A DNA stretch of 34,802 nt, from positions 1 to 34,802 of the forward strand of contig NZ_JAMPYG010000024.1 in NCBI RefSeq assembly GCF_023700745.1, in the 5' to 3' direction. The DNA comes from Rhodoferax sp. GTDB taxonomy: Bacteria > Pseudomonadota > Gammaproteobacteria > Burkholderiales > Burkholderiaceae_C. Positions 7,259 to 14,926 of this stretch are shown one piece after another (within the stretch, counting starts at the first letter, position 1; every line of letters begins with the position of its first letter). The position numbers were made by a program, and so were the translations under genes. Under the pieces are notes generated by a model. It saw only the letters and a program-made list of their open reading frames with translations, was not told the origin of the DNA and ran no database searches.

Positions 7259-8533
7259 ATGAAAGCAGACACTTCCACCATGCCACGGCCCGACACCCGC
7301 CGCTATTCGGCACGGTACAAGCGCGGTGCTATGGGTTCACGAGCAGTTCTAATCTATACCGCGGTCGCAAGCGCCGTCGCGCTACTCGCCGCGTGCGGTG
7401 GTTCTTCCGAAGACTCGGCCGCTGAGCAAGCCGCCCTGGTGGCACAGGGCCAGCAGATCTTTCGTTTCGATACCTTTGGCGACGAAGCGCAGTGGACGGA
7501 CACGCTGCGCATTCATGAGGTTATCCGCACGGCAGTCGATCCGGTGACCGCGCTTTCAGTCGGACTCAAGGTTGACGCCGAGGCCCTGCCTGCGGCAGTG
7601 GTCCAGGGCATCCAGAATGGCAGCCTCGATCTGAAGAGCCCGGCCACTACCGTGACGTTGCTGAAGCTGAACGCGGTTGTCGGTCTCAAGGGCACAGTCG
7701 AGTCGGTCAATGGTGCGGACACGCTGACCCGTGTCGGCATCACCTGCGCACTGTGCCATTCGACGGTTGACAACTCGTTTGCGCCCGGCATCGGCAAGCG
7801 GCTCGATGGCTGGCCCAACCGCGACCTCAATCCCGGGGCCATCATTGCCCTGTCGCCTGCCCTGGATGCCGCGACGAAGGTGGCCCTCAATTCCTGGGGT
7901 GCCGGCAAGTTCGATCCTCGCCACAACGTTGACGGTCTGAGCAAGCCGGTGGTCATCCCCCCCGCCTACGGACTGGACGGCATCCATCGCATCACATTCA
8001 CCGGTGATGGTGAGGACCTTGCGTACTGGAATCGGTACGTTGCCGTGGCTGAAATGGGCGGGCAAGGGTCAGTTTCCGAGCCGCGCCTGAATCTGGACAT
8101 CAAGAATGGCACGCAGGACCTGGTGAGCGCCAAGCTGCCCGCCCTGCAGGCCTATCAACTCACTTTGAAGGCGCCGACTCCGCCGGCCGGCAGCTTCGAC
8201 GCGGTCGCCTCATTGCGAGGAAAGCAGATATTCGAGGGCGCAGGCAAGTGCGTGACATGCCACAGCGGGTCCGCATTTACGGATGCCAACATCAGACTGC
8301 ACCCGGTTGCCGATTCCATGGCCGAACCGGAGTCTCCGAGTTACGCTTCCCGGTCGGCGACAAAACAGTACCGCACCTCTCCCCTCAAAGGTGTCTGGCA
8401 GCATGCCCCGTACTTTCACGACGGATCAGCGGCCACGCTACAGGACGTCGTGCAAACGTACAACACCAGACAGTCGCTCGGTCTGACCGCCCCGGATATG
8501 GCCGATCTGGTTCAGTACCTGAAGTCCTTGTGA
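7259..8533 (+). CDS. diheme cytochrome c lipoprotein (MauG/cytochrome c peroxidase-like)
   Basis: A 424-residue predicted envelope protein with two heme c sites, CALCH (residues 163-167) and CVTCH (331-335). An N-terminal stretch with a hydrophobic helix ends in a lipobox LLAAC (Cys46), so it is probably lipid-anchored after export; the 27 residues before the helix are longer than usual, and an internal start at M25 would give a normal lipoprotein signal. The C-terminal SPLKGVWQHAPYFHDGSAATLQDVV block is the hallmark of the di-heme peroxidase/MauG group. The ATG at 7259 has AAAGGA seven bases upstream. It would act in periplasmic electron transfer or peroxide reduction; the substrate is unknown. 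It lies downstream of a promoter-like element shared with the ECF sigma gene. Confidence 0.85.
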   Translation: MKADTSTMPRPDTRRYSARYKRGAMGSRAVLIYTAVASAVALLAACGGSSEDSAAEQAALVAQGQQIFRFDTFGDEAQWTDTLRIHEVIRTAVDPVTALSVGLKVDAEALPAAVVQGIQNGSLDLKSPATTVTLLKLNAVVGLKGTVESVNGADTLTRVGITCALCHSTVDNSFAPGIGKRLDGWPNRDLNPGAIIALSPALDAATKVALNSWGAGKFDPRHNVDGLSKPVVIPPAYGLDGIHRITFTGDGEDLAYWNRYVAVAEMGGQGSVSEPRLNLDIKNGTQDLVSAKLPALQAYQLTLKAPTPPAGSFDAVASLRGKQIFEGAGKCVTCHSGSAFTDANIRLHPVADSMAEPESPSYASRSATKQYRTSPLKGVWQHAPYFHDGSAATLQDVVQTYNTRQSLGLTAPDMADLVQYLKSL

Positions 8534-9188
8534 CCTCGCCGCCGCCAAGGGCACGCACATGTCCCGCGCCATCGAATTGCTGGAGGAGTCGCCAGAGGCG
8601 ATGGATCAGATGCGGTTCAAGGCGTTGGTTGTCAATATGCTGGAACGGCTGTACGCAAGGAGTGGCACGATCGAGATGCACTTTCCCTACTGCCCATACA
8701 AATGCGCTTTGAGCGCTCTGTCGAACGGCACGCTTGTCAAGCTCGATGGACCGTTCGGCTCGCTCACATTGCACAACATCCGTGCATGGCCAGCGGTTTT
8801 CATCGCCGGGGGCATCGGAATCACGCCGTTCATGAGCATTTTGCGGCAGGCGACAAAGGACCAGTTGCCACAACGGATGATTCTTCTTTATTCAAATCAC
8901 CGTCCGGAGGACGCGGCGTTTCTGGTCGAGTTGCAACAGCTCGCGCGGGAAAACAGCAACCTTCAATTGATCGCCACGATGACGAAAATGGAGAAATCCA
9001 GAACCCCATGGGACGGTAGAACGGGTCCGATCGATGAACACCTTGTGATAAAAGTCTGCGGCAAGCTCCCGACGGACATTTGCTACCTGCTCGGCCCACC
9101 GGGCATGGTCGCGTCGATGCGCGAGACATTAAGCGTAGCGGGTGTCAACGACGACGACATTCGCAGTGAAGAGTTTTATGGTTACTAA
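8531..9188 (+). pseudogene. chimeric frame: FolE2 fragment fused to C-terminal half of a ferredoxin/flavin reductase
   Basis: The open frame from the ATG at 8559 (209 residues) is made of two unrelated pieces. Residues 1 to about 46, and in-frame codons before the ATG (DLAAAKGTHMSR), match the region of GTP cyclohydrolase FolE2 that reads KGTHMSRF...(I)EMxFPYF; no FolE2 active-site part is present. From about 8700 the protein is the C-terminal part of a ferredoxin-NADP reductase-like enzyme: LVKLDGPFGSLTLHN, the nucleotide-binding AGGIGITPFMSI, LLYSNHRPEDAAFL, YLLGPPGMV and the terminal EEFYGY. The N-terminal flavin-binding barrel is lost. It abuts the cytochrome stop. I read it as a fusion of gene remnants; expression as a soluble NAD-binding fragment cannot be excluded. 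Confidence 0.75.
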
Positions 9189-9245
9189 CGGAGCGGGGCC
9201 GCTTGATGCGTCGCGACCCGGCTTTTCATGCGGCCCGACAAAATC

Positions 9246-9275
9246 CGAAACGTCGGCAGCCTGCCGACCATCTAA
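9246..9275 (+). promoter_or_regulatory. candidate autoregulatory ECF-sigma promoter
   Basis: CGAAACG (9246-9252) and CATCTAA (9269-9275), 16 bases apart, align base for base with the element before the diheme cytochrome gene. The spacer holds a 7-bp perfect hairpin, GTCGGCA and TGCCGAC around GCC (9252-9268). The element ends 15 bp before the sigma ATG. ECF sigma factors usually control their own gene, so a shared element at this gene and at one neighbour fits autoregulation; this is inference. Confidence 0.5.
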
Positions 9276-9290
9276 TGGACAGGATCAGTC

Positions 9291-10010
9291 ATGAATACCC
9301 AAAAAACAATGCTTCCCGCCCCCCTTGATGCCAGCTCCGATGCGGAGCTGGTCAATCTCGCTATTGCCGGCCACGATGCGGCGTTTTCGCAGATCATGCG
9401 GCGACACAACCGTTTGTTGTTTCGCACGGCGCGCAGCATCCTCAAAAACGACGACGACACGCAGGATGCCTTGCAGGAAGCCTATCTGCGCGCCTGGCGC
9501 GCGCTGGCCAGCTTTCGCTCTGACGCCAGGCTGTCCACCTGGTTGGTGCGCATCGTGGTCAATGAAGCGCTGGGGCGGCTGCGGCGCTCTGGCGTCCAGC
9601 CCGCCCAGGTAGTGCCGCTCAATGCGACGATCGATGCAGACGGCGAAACCCCGGAGATGCAGATGCAGGCCAATCCCGATGATCAGCCCGAGCCCACCGC
9701 CGTGCGGGCACAGATACGCCAGCAGATCGAGGCCCGGATTGACTCCTTGCCCGATTCGTTTCGCAGCGTCTTCATGCTTCGGGGGGTCGAGGAATTGAGC
9801 GTGGAGGAAACCGCTCTGGCGCTGGATATTCCCGAGGCCACCGTACGCTCCCGGTTTTTTCGTGCCCGCGGAATTTTGCGCGAAGGCCTTTCACGCGACA
9901 TCGATATGGCCATCGGTGACGCGTTTTCATTTGCCGGCTCGCGCTGCGACAGGATTGTCGAGGGTGTGCTGGCCATGATCGCCCACGAACGTGAATCTTC
10001 GCGCTCGTGA
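9291..10010 (+). CDS. ECF-type RNA polymerase sigma factor
   Basis: A 239-residue RpoE-like sigma factor. Region 2 is seen in AFSQIMRRHNRLLFRTARSIL and the DALQEAYLRAWRAL core-binding helix, region 4 in DSLPDSFRSVFMLRGVEELSVEETALALDIPEATVRSRFFRAR. The two are joined by a long acidic and Q-rich linker (about residues 110-145). A C-terminal tail (FAGSRCDRIVEGVLAMIAH) extends about 35 residues beyond region 4, as in a subgroup of proteobacterial ECF factors. An ACAGGA site precedes the ATG. No anti-sigma gene is adjacent; the next genes, 35 bp or less downstream, encode a Tat-exported ferritin-like protein and a cytochrome c, which are likely members of its regulon. Confidence 0.9.
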   Translation: MNTQKTMLPAPLDASSDAELVNLAIAGHDAAFSQIMRRHNRLLFRTARSILKNDDDTQDALQEAYLRAWRALASFRSDARLSTWLVRIVVNEALGRLRRSGVQPAQVVPLNATIDADGETPEMQMQANPDDQPEPTAVRAQIRQQIEARIDSLPDSFRSVFMLRGVEELSVEETALALDIPEATVRSRFFRARGILREGLSRDIDMAIGDAFSFAGSRCDRIVEGVLAMIAHERESSRS

Positions 10011-10045
10011 TATGTGAAGTGAGTTTTTACCAACTGGAGATTGCC

Positions 10046-10618
10046 ATGTCATTTTTTCAAATGTCCACCCCCGCCGCCGCACGGCGGCTGTTTCTTGGCC
10101 GCTCGGGCGGCCTGGTGTTGTCAGGGACGGCAATTGCGCTGCTCGCCGGCAACGATGCGCTGGCTGCCAAGGCGGGCGGCGGCAAGGCCGCCGACATCCA
10201 GATCCTGAACACCGCCATCGGCGCCGAACTGGAGGCTATTGCCGCCTATCAACTGGGCGCCGAAAGCAAATTGCTCAGCAAGCCGGTGCTGGACCTGGCG
10301 CTGACGTTTCAGGGCCACCACAAAGAGCATGTGGCGCTGCTTTCCGGCACGGTGGCCAAGCTGGGCGGAAAAGCTGCCGTGGCCAAGGCCAAATACAACT
10401 TTCCCGTGGACCAGTTGAAAGCGGAGCTTGACGTACTCAAGTTTGCCGCCGCGCTCGAGCAGGGCGCCGTGAGCGCTTACCTGGGAGCCGTACCGCTGTT
10501 TGGCAATCACGACTTGGCCAAGGCGGCCGCGAGTATTTTGGGTGACGAAGCCATGCATTGGGCCATCCTGCGCCAGGCCATTGGCGAAGTTCCCGTGCCT
10601 TCCGCTTTCATGTCGTGA
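10046..10618 (+). CDS. exported ferritin-like domain protein (Tat signal)
   Basis: A 190-residue protein with a twin-arginine leader (ARRLFLGRSGG, then a hydrophobic stretch ending near ALAA at residue 41) and a four-helix ferritin-like domain. Candidate metal ligands are the glutamates and histidines in IGAELEAIAAYQLGAES, FQGHHKEHVALL, AALEQGAVSAYLGAV and ILGDEAMHWAILR, in the paired E and ExxH order expected of diiron helices. It should fold with its cofactor in the cytoplasm and be moved to the periplasm. The ATG at 10046 has an ACTGGAGA site. The stop overlaps the cytochrome start (TGATG). It is an intact relative of the relic at 6983-7120. Activity (iron, peroxide or electron transfer) is not known. 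Confidence 0.85.
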   Translation: MSFFQMSTPAAARRLFLGRSGGLVLSGTAIALLAGNDALAAKAGGGKAADIQILNTAIGAELEAIAAYQLGAESKLLSKPVLDLALTFQGHHKEHVALLSGTVAKLGGKAAVAKAKYNFPVDQLKAELDVLKFAAALEQGAVSAYLGAVPLFGNHDLAKAAASILGDEAMHWAILRQAIGEVPVPSAFMS

Positions 10619-11019
10619 TGCCGCGCCGCCATCTTGCTCCCGTCGCACTATTCGCGCTAACGACTATCAGCCTGGACATGGCGGCCCATGCAGCGCCAGA
10701 CGCGGCGCGCGGCCAACAGTTGTATGCGCGCTGTGCCGCGTGCCACGCGCTGACTTTCGATCGCGTCGGGCCCAGGCATTGCGACTTGCTGGGCCGACGC
10801 GCGGGCAGTGTGCCTGGCTTTGACTATTCGCCGGCCATGAAGAAATCGAGCATCGTGTGGAATGAAAAAACGCTCGATCGGTTTCTGACCAAACCGCTAG
10901 CCATGGTGCCTGGCAGCAGCATGACCTATGCGGGCGTTCCCGGGGCCAGCGATCGTGCCGACCTGATTGCTTACCTCAAATCGGCCAACAGCGGCGCGGT
11001 CTGTCGCGTTAAGCCATAA
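10618..11019 (+). CDS. small periplasmic class I cytochrome c
   Basis: A 133-residue protein with a signal peptide (cleavage near MAAHA-AP, about residue 24) and a single heme site CAACH about residue 40. The later SSMTYAG supplies the likely axial methionine and RADLIAYLKS the usual C-terminal helix, so it resembles mitochondrial-type or c2 cytochromes. The start overlaps the ferritin-like stop by one base, indicating coupled translation; a longer frame begins inside that gene and is not favoured. Its likely task is to carry electrons to or from the ferritin-like partner or the diheme cytochrome; that pairing is inferred only from the operon. Confidence 0.88.
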   Translation: MPRRHLAPVALFALTTISLDMAAHAAPDAARGQQLYARCAACHALTFDRVGPRHCDLLGRRAGSVPGFDYSPAMKKSSIVWNEKTLDRFLTKPLAMVPGSSMTYAGVPGASDRADLIAYLKSANSGAVCRVKP

Positions 11020-11120
11020 CTGCCTCGTTACGGCGAAAGGCCCAAGATTACGGGCATTCATAAGCTAAATCCCTTGTGATCACAGACCATGGCGAGGCCT
11101 TGCCGACCGCTATCCGCGTT

Positions 11121-12293
11121 TTAAACAGCATGTCGTAACGCCTGTTCGAGGTCAGCCATCAGGTCGTCCGGATGCTCTATCCCCACGCTGAGCCGGATCA
11201 GCCCTTCGGTAATGCCATTTTTGGCCCGGGTCTCAGCCGTGACAAAGCTGTGCGTGGTGCTCGCTGGATGGCAGGCCAGGCTGTCTACGTCACCCAATGA
11301 AACCGCCTGGGTGAACAGCTCAAGCTGGTCCAGCACGGCCGCCGCCGCAGCGCGCTCGTTGTGCATCAGCTCGAAAGTCACCATGCCGCCAAAACCGCCT
11401 TGCAACAGGCGCTGCGCCAGTGCATGCTGCGGGTGACTGGCAAGACCCGGGTAATGCACCAGCCGCACCGCCGGGTGGCCCGCCAGGAAATCGGCAACAG
11501 CTGCCGCGCCCGCGCAGTGCGCCGCCATGCGCAGCGGAAGTGTCTTGATGCCGCGCAGGAACAAGAATGCCTCTTGCGGCGACAGGTTGCCCCCCACATG
11601 GCCCAGGCCGGTCTTGCGCACCGATGCGATCAAGGCGGCCGGGCCCGCCACGATGCCACCCGTGGCGTCGCCATGCCCGCTCAGGTACTTGGTCATGGAA
11701 TGCATCACAAGGTCAATGCCGTGCTCCAATGGCCGCGCCAGGCACGGCGTGCAGAACGTGTTGTCGGCCACCGTGAGCACGCCACGCGATTTGGCAATGG
11801 CGGCCACTTCGGCCAGATCATGCAGGTGCAGGTTGGGGTTGGTCAGCGTCTCTACCCACACCATGCGTGTAGCCGGTGTGAGACTGGCAGCCAGACCCTG
11901 CTGTGTGGCGTCCACAGCCCGGATACCAAAGCGCTCACCCAAGGCGCGAAAAAGCCCCTCGGTGCCGCCGTACAGCGGTCCGAGGAACGCGATTTCGTCC
12001 CCCGGATTCAATAGCCCCAGCAGCACGGAAGACGTGGCCGCCGTGCCGCTGGAAAAAGCCACCGCTGCCTGCGCGCCTTCCAGGTCGGCCATCTTGGCCT
12101 CCAACGCCGCCACGGTGGGGTTGGCAAAGCGGCTGTAACGGTAACCCGGCGCCTCGCCTGCAAAGATGGCAGCACCTTGCTCCAGCGTGCCATAGCCAAA
12201 GGCAGTCGTCTGGCTGATGGGCGTGGCAATGGCGCCGGTGCTTGGATCAGGGTGCTGCCCGGCATGGACAGCCCGGGTGCGAAGGTGGGTCAT
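11121..12293 (-). CDS. Cys/Met-metabolism PLP-dependent enzyme (methionine gamma-lyase / cystathionine gamma-synthase type)
   Basis: A 390-residue aspartate-aminotransferase-fold enzyme. The PLP lysine is K202 in HSMTKYLSGHGD. Other family marks are GYRYSRFANPT, AFSSGTAATS, VWVETLTNPN and VADNTFCTP, with the phosphate-binding and substrate loop SLGDVDSLACHPASTTH. Such enzymes eliminate or replace the gamma-substituent of methionine, homocysteine or activated homoserine. The sequence alone does not decide between lyase and synthase. The ATG at 12293 has an AGGA site; the longer frame runs into the transporter gene. It is the last of five same-strand genes and starts 16 bp after the transporter stop. 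Confidence 0.85.
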   Translation of the reverse strand: MTHLRTRAVHAGQHPDPSTGAIATPISQTTAFGYGTLEQGAAIFAGEAPGYRYSRFANPTVAALEAKMADLEGAQAAVAFSSGTAATSSVLLGLLNPGDEIAFLGPLYGGTEGLFRALGERFGIRAVDATQQGLAASLTPATRMVWVETLTNPNLHLHDLAEVAAIAKSRGVLTVADNTFCTPCLARPLEHGIDLVMHSMTKYLSGHGDATGGIVAGPAALIASVRKTGLGHVGGNLSPQEAFLFLRGIKTLPLRMAAHCAGAAAVADFLAGHPAVRLVHYPGLASHPQHALAQRLLQGGFGGMVTFELMHNERAAAAAVLDQLELFTQAVSLGDVDSLACHPASTTHSFVTAETRAKNGITEGLIRLSVGIEHPDDLMADLEQALRHAV

Positions 12294-12309
12294 CCGAGAG
12301 TTCCTGGAT

Positions 12310-13434
12310 TCATGAAGGTTCTTCGGCAACAGGGATAGGCGAACGCAGCAAGTCAAAACGCCGCAGCAGATCGAGCAACAGGCCCATAAATGCAAAGCTC
12401 CAGGTCACCAGCGCCACGATCAAAAAGAGTTGGGGCAAAAATGCCAGAAGTTCAAATTCCATCGCGTGCAACATTTGCTGGGTGCAGGTTGCGTACATGC
12501 CGAGTGGGAACACCGCACCCCAGTACAGCGGGTCGTAGCGCATCGGAAAACGCTTATAAACGTGGCGCCAGATGCTCAACACGACCAGCATCGGAATCCA
12601 CCAGGTGCCGGTGGCCCAATAAAACACGGTAACCCCTTTGAGAAACGGCAGCAAGGACAACAGGAACGGCGCATCGGGCGCATTGATGATCAGCAGCGAC
12701 CCGGCCAGCGTCGAGATCGCCATGGCACCCATGTTGATCCAGTAGGGCGGCGACAGGTCCCCCGGCGCGAACCGGAAGAAGGTGTAGCGGTAGAAAATCA
12801 GCGACATCATCCAGATGTACAACATGCCGCCCCACAGCCACATCGACAGCGCCAGAAAGTTCATCTCCAGCCGGTAGGGCTGGGCCACATGCGCCGCCAG
12901 CATCGCAGCCAGCACGGCGACCGATTGCGTCGCCACCACCGCCAGCAGCCAGGCGCCGCTGATGCCCTTGTCCAGTGCCGGCTTGTCCATCTTGACGGTG
13001 AAGGCGGTAAAGATCGCATAGGTCAGCCCAAGCCACAACACCAGCGCCACAATCCACAGCAGCAGCCCGATGCGGTAGTCGGCAAGCAACAATACATACT
13101 GTGCCCCCAGCACGCCGGTTCCGGCCACCATGGTGAAAAATCCGGGGCCGCGCAAATGATCGATCAAGTCACTGAAAAAACGCCGGGGAAAGCACAGCAG
13201 GCGTCCCAGCGTCAGCAGCCACAAGACCGCATACATCACGTTGTTCAGGTAGAACAGCGTGCGCGCAAGCTGTGGCCAGCCCTGCAGATGGGCGGCAATG
13301 GAGACGATGCCGGTGGCCATCACCAGCCCGAAATACGCCGGGGTCAGGCCGGCCAAATCAGTCCGCAGGCGCGTCTGCAGTGCGGGCTTGGCCGGGCGCT
13401 CGCCCGTTGCGCTATCGGTGCTTGGCGAAGTCAT
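12310..13434 (-). CDS. TDT / SLAC1-family transporter (tellurite resistance/C4-dicarboxylate type)
   Basis: A 374-residue membrane protein with about ten predicted helices in the pattern of the tellurite-resistance/dicarboxylate transporter family: an N-terminal LTPAYFGLVMATGIVSIA motif, several W/Y-rich helices, and a conserved late block around KGVTVFYWATGTWWIPML. Bacterial members move malate, sulfite or other small anions, and plant members are anion channels. It overlaps the P450 stop by four bases (ATGA) and is followed 16 bp later by the PLP enzyme, so the three are co-translated. A sulfur-compound or organic-acid substrate is conceivable given that neighbour, but nothing in the sequence fixes it. 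Confidence 0.82.
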   Translation of the reverse strand: MTSPSTDSATGERPAKPALQTRLRTDLAGLTPAYFGLVMATGIVSIAAHLQGWPQLARTLFYLNNVMYAVLWLLTLGRLLCFPRRFFSDLIDHLRGPGFFTMVAGTGVLGAQYVLLLADYRIGLLLWIVALVLWLGLTYAIFTAFTVKMDKPALDKGISGAWLLAVVATQSVAVLAAMLAAHVAQPYRLEMNFLALSMWLWGGMLYIWMMSLIFYRYTFFRFAPGDLSPPYWINMGAMAISTLAGSLLIINAPDAPFLLSLLPFLKGVTVFYWATGTWWIPMLVVLSIWRHVYKRFPMRYDPLYWGAVFPLGMYATCTQQMLHAMEFELLAFLPQLFLIVALVTWSFAFMGLLLDLLRRFDLLRSPIPVAEEPS

Positions 13435-14615
13435 CGCTGGTCGGCGACGGGTTGCGACGCAAACGTGATGTGCAGGGGTAAGGTGGCAAAGCCCGAAGCC
13501 GGATAAACCGCGCTGGTTGGCGGGCGCTGTGCCATCGGGTCGATACTGGTGGTGCCGTCAAGCAGTGCCTGCACCGCTACCCGCAACTCCATGCGCGCCA
13601 GTGGCGCCCCGGGACAGACGTGGATACCCGCGCCGTACAGCAGATTGGCGCTTGCATCGCGGTCCAGTCGGAATGACTGTGGATCGGTGAAGACACGGCC
13701 ATCTCGGTTGGCCGCGACCCAGTTCAGGGAAATACGCTCCCCGGCACCGATGGTGCGCCCGCCGATCTCGACGGCGCGGGTGGTCACGCGCCGGTTTGCC
13801 AGCAGCGGACCGTACAGTCGCAAAATTTCTTCAATGGCATCGGGCAGTAAGGATGGCTGTGCGCGCAGTTGTTGTTGCAAACCGGTGTGTTCAGCCAGAT
13901 ACTGGGTCACAATGCCGACCGCTGCGGCAATGGTGCTGATCTCGCCGACCGTCCAGTTGCGCAAAATGCTGATGATCTCTTCGTCGCTTAACGGTCGGCC
14001 ATGGATCTGCTGGCTGCTCAAGCTGGTTATGACATCCTGTCTGCCCGGGATGGTGCCGTCGCGTCGCGATCGCAGCAACCCCATGACATAACCCGCAAAC
14101 TCATGGGCGATACCGGCCATGGCCGGCCGGTCCTGGGCCAAGGTGGCAGCGTGGTTTTTTTGTGCCCACAAACGCAGCGGTTCCTGCATGCTGGCCGGCC
14201 AACCCAGAAACGCGCATTGCACCCGAACCGCAAATGGCTGGGCAAAATCACCCATCAGTTCCAGCTCCGGGCGCCCTTGCAGGGAACGCACAAGCTCGGC
14301 TGCCAGGTTGCGGCATTGTGGCTCGAATGCCTGCACGGCTTGCGGCGTGAAATAGGGCTCAATGAGGGGACGGTACAGGCCGTGTTCGGGGGGATCCATG
14401 CCGTTGGGAACCGAGAGATTTCTGGAGACCACGCTGCTGAACGTTTCGGGGTCATTCAGGACGCGAACAACGTCCTCGTGCCGAAACAGCGACCAGCCCA
14501 GCAAATCGCTGTAAGCGACCGGGCAACGCTCACGCATCTCATCACAAGCGGCGCGTTGATCGCGCAGCACCGCAGCGGATTTCGGTTCCCAGTCCTGGGA
14601 ATGCATAGGGTTCAT
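13431..14615 (-). CDS. cytochrome P450
   Basis: A 394-residue soluble bacterial P450. The heme-thiolate loop LYGAGIHVCPGAPLAR gives Cys334, the ExxR pair lies at E263-R266 (EEILRLYGP), and the I helix near residues 220-234 reads WTVGEISTIAAAVG, with E225 and T228 in place of the usual acid-threonine pair one residue closer. The segment NGMDPPEHGLYRPLIEPYFTP is the typical C helix. It will need a ferredoxin and reductase; none is recognisable next to it. Start and stop both overlap neighbours by four bases, so it is firmly in the operon. The substrate is unknown. Confidence 0.92.
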   Translation of the reverse strand: MNPMHSQDWEPKSAAVLRDQRAACDEMRERCPVAYSDLLGWSLFRHEDVVRVLNDPETFSSVVSRNLSVPNGMDPPEHGLYRPLIEPYFTPQAVQAFEPQCRNLAAELVRSLQGRPELELMGDFAQPFAVRVQCAFLGWPASMQEPLRLWAQKNHAATLAQDRPAMAGIAHEFAGYVMGLLRSRRDGTIPGRQDVITSLSSQQIHGRPLSDEEIISILRNWTVGEISTIAAAVGIVTQYLAEHTGLQQQLRAQPSLLPDAIEEILRLYGPLLANRRVTTRAVEIGGRTIGAGERISLNWVAANRDGRVFTDPQSFRLDRDASANLLYGAGIHVCPGAPLARMELRVAVQALLDGTTSIDPMAQRPPTSAVYPASGFATLPLHITFASQPVADQR

Positions 14616-14923
14616 GGTGATGACCTTTCAGGAAACAAAACTGCCCAGCAATCGGGCTTGCCGGCCAGTAAATCAAGCTCGGTGGGAGACGGTTTTTCAC
14701 ACGTCTGGGCATCCAGTTGCCGGGCAAGTGCTTCGGCGGCAGGCGAGAAATAAGCCACCACCTCGCATTGCAGGCGACCTTCGAGTTCATGCCGCGTAAA
14801 GACTGCCATGTCCACAGGTCGCGCTGCAGCCGCGAACAAGGGCGGGAACATGGCCTGGATCTGCTCCTTCGATTCGTAAGCCAGAATTCCGTCACCGAGC
14901 TGCTTTGAGAACCATCTGTCCAT
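14612..14923 (-). CDS. conserved-looking protein of unknown function
   Basis: A 103-residue, mostly hydrophilic protein beginning MDRWFSKQLGDGILAY and containing MAVFTRHELEGRLQCEVVAYF. No signal peptide, membrane segment or iron-sulfur motif is visible; only two cysteines near the C-terminus stand apart (C75-type position and PDCWAV). The start lies three bases after the metallophosphoesterase stop, and its own stop overlaps the P450 start by four bases, which makes it a real coding gene by context. I do not recognise the family. As it is coupled to a P450, a partner or substrate-handling role is possible, but that is guesswork. Confidence 0.6.
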   Translation of the reverse strand: MDRWFSKQLGDGILAYESKEQIQAMFPPLFAAAARPVDMAVFTRHELEGRLQCEVVAYFSPAAEALARQLDAQTCEKPSPTELDLLAGKPDCWAVLFPERSSP

Positions 14924-14926
14924 GCC

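Noticed and set aside
11075..11084. TGTGATCACA palindrome downstream of the small cytochrome c gene
   Set aside because: It looks like a CRP site but lacks the six-base spacer of TGTGA-N6-TCACA and lies between two convergent genes.
12430..13506. Long plus-strand frame opposite the TDT transporter
   Set aside because: Q, R, H-rich composition without motifs; the minus strand encodes a clear membrane protein.
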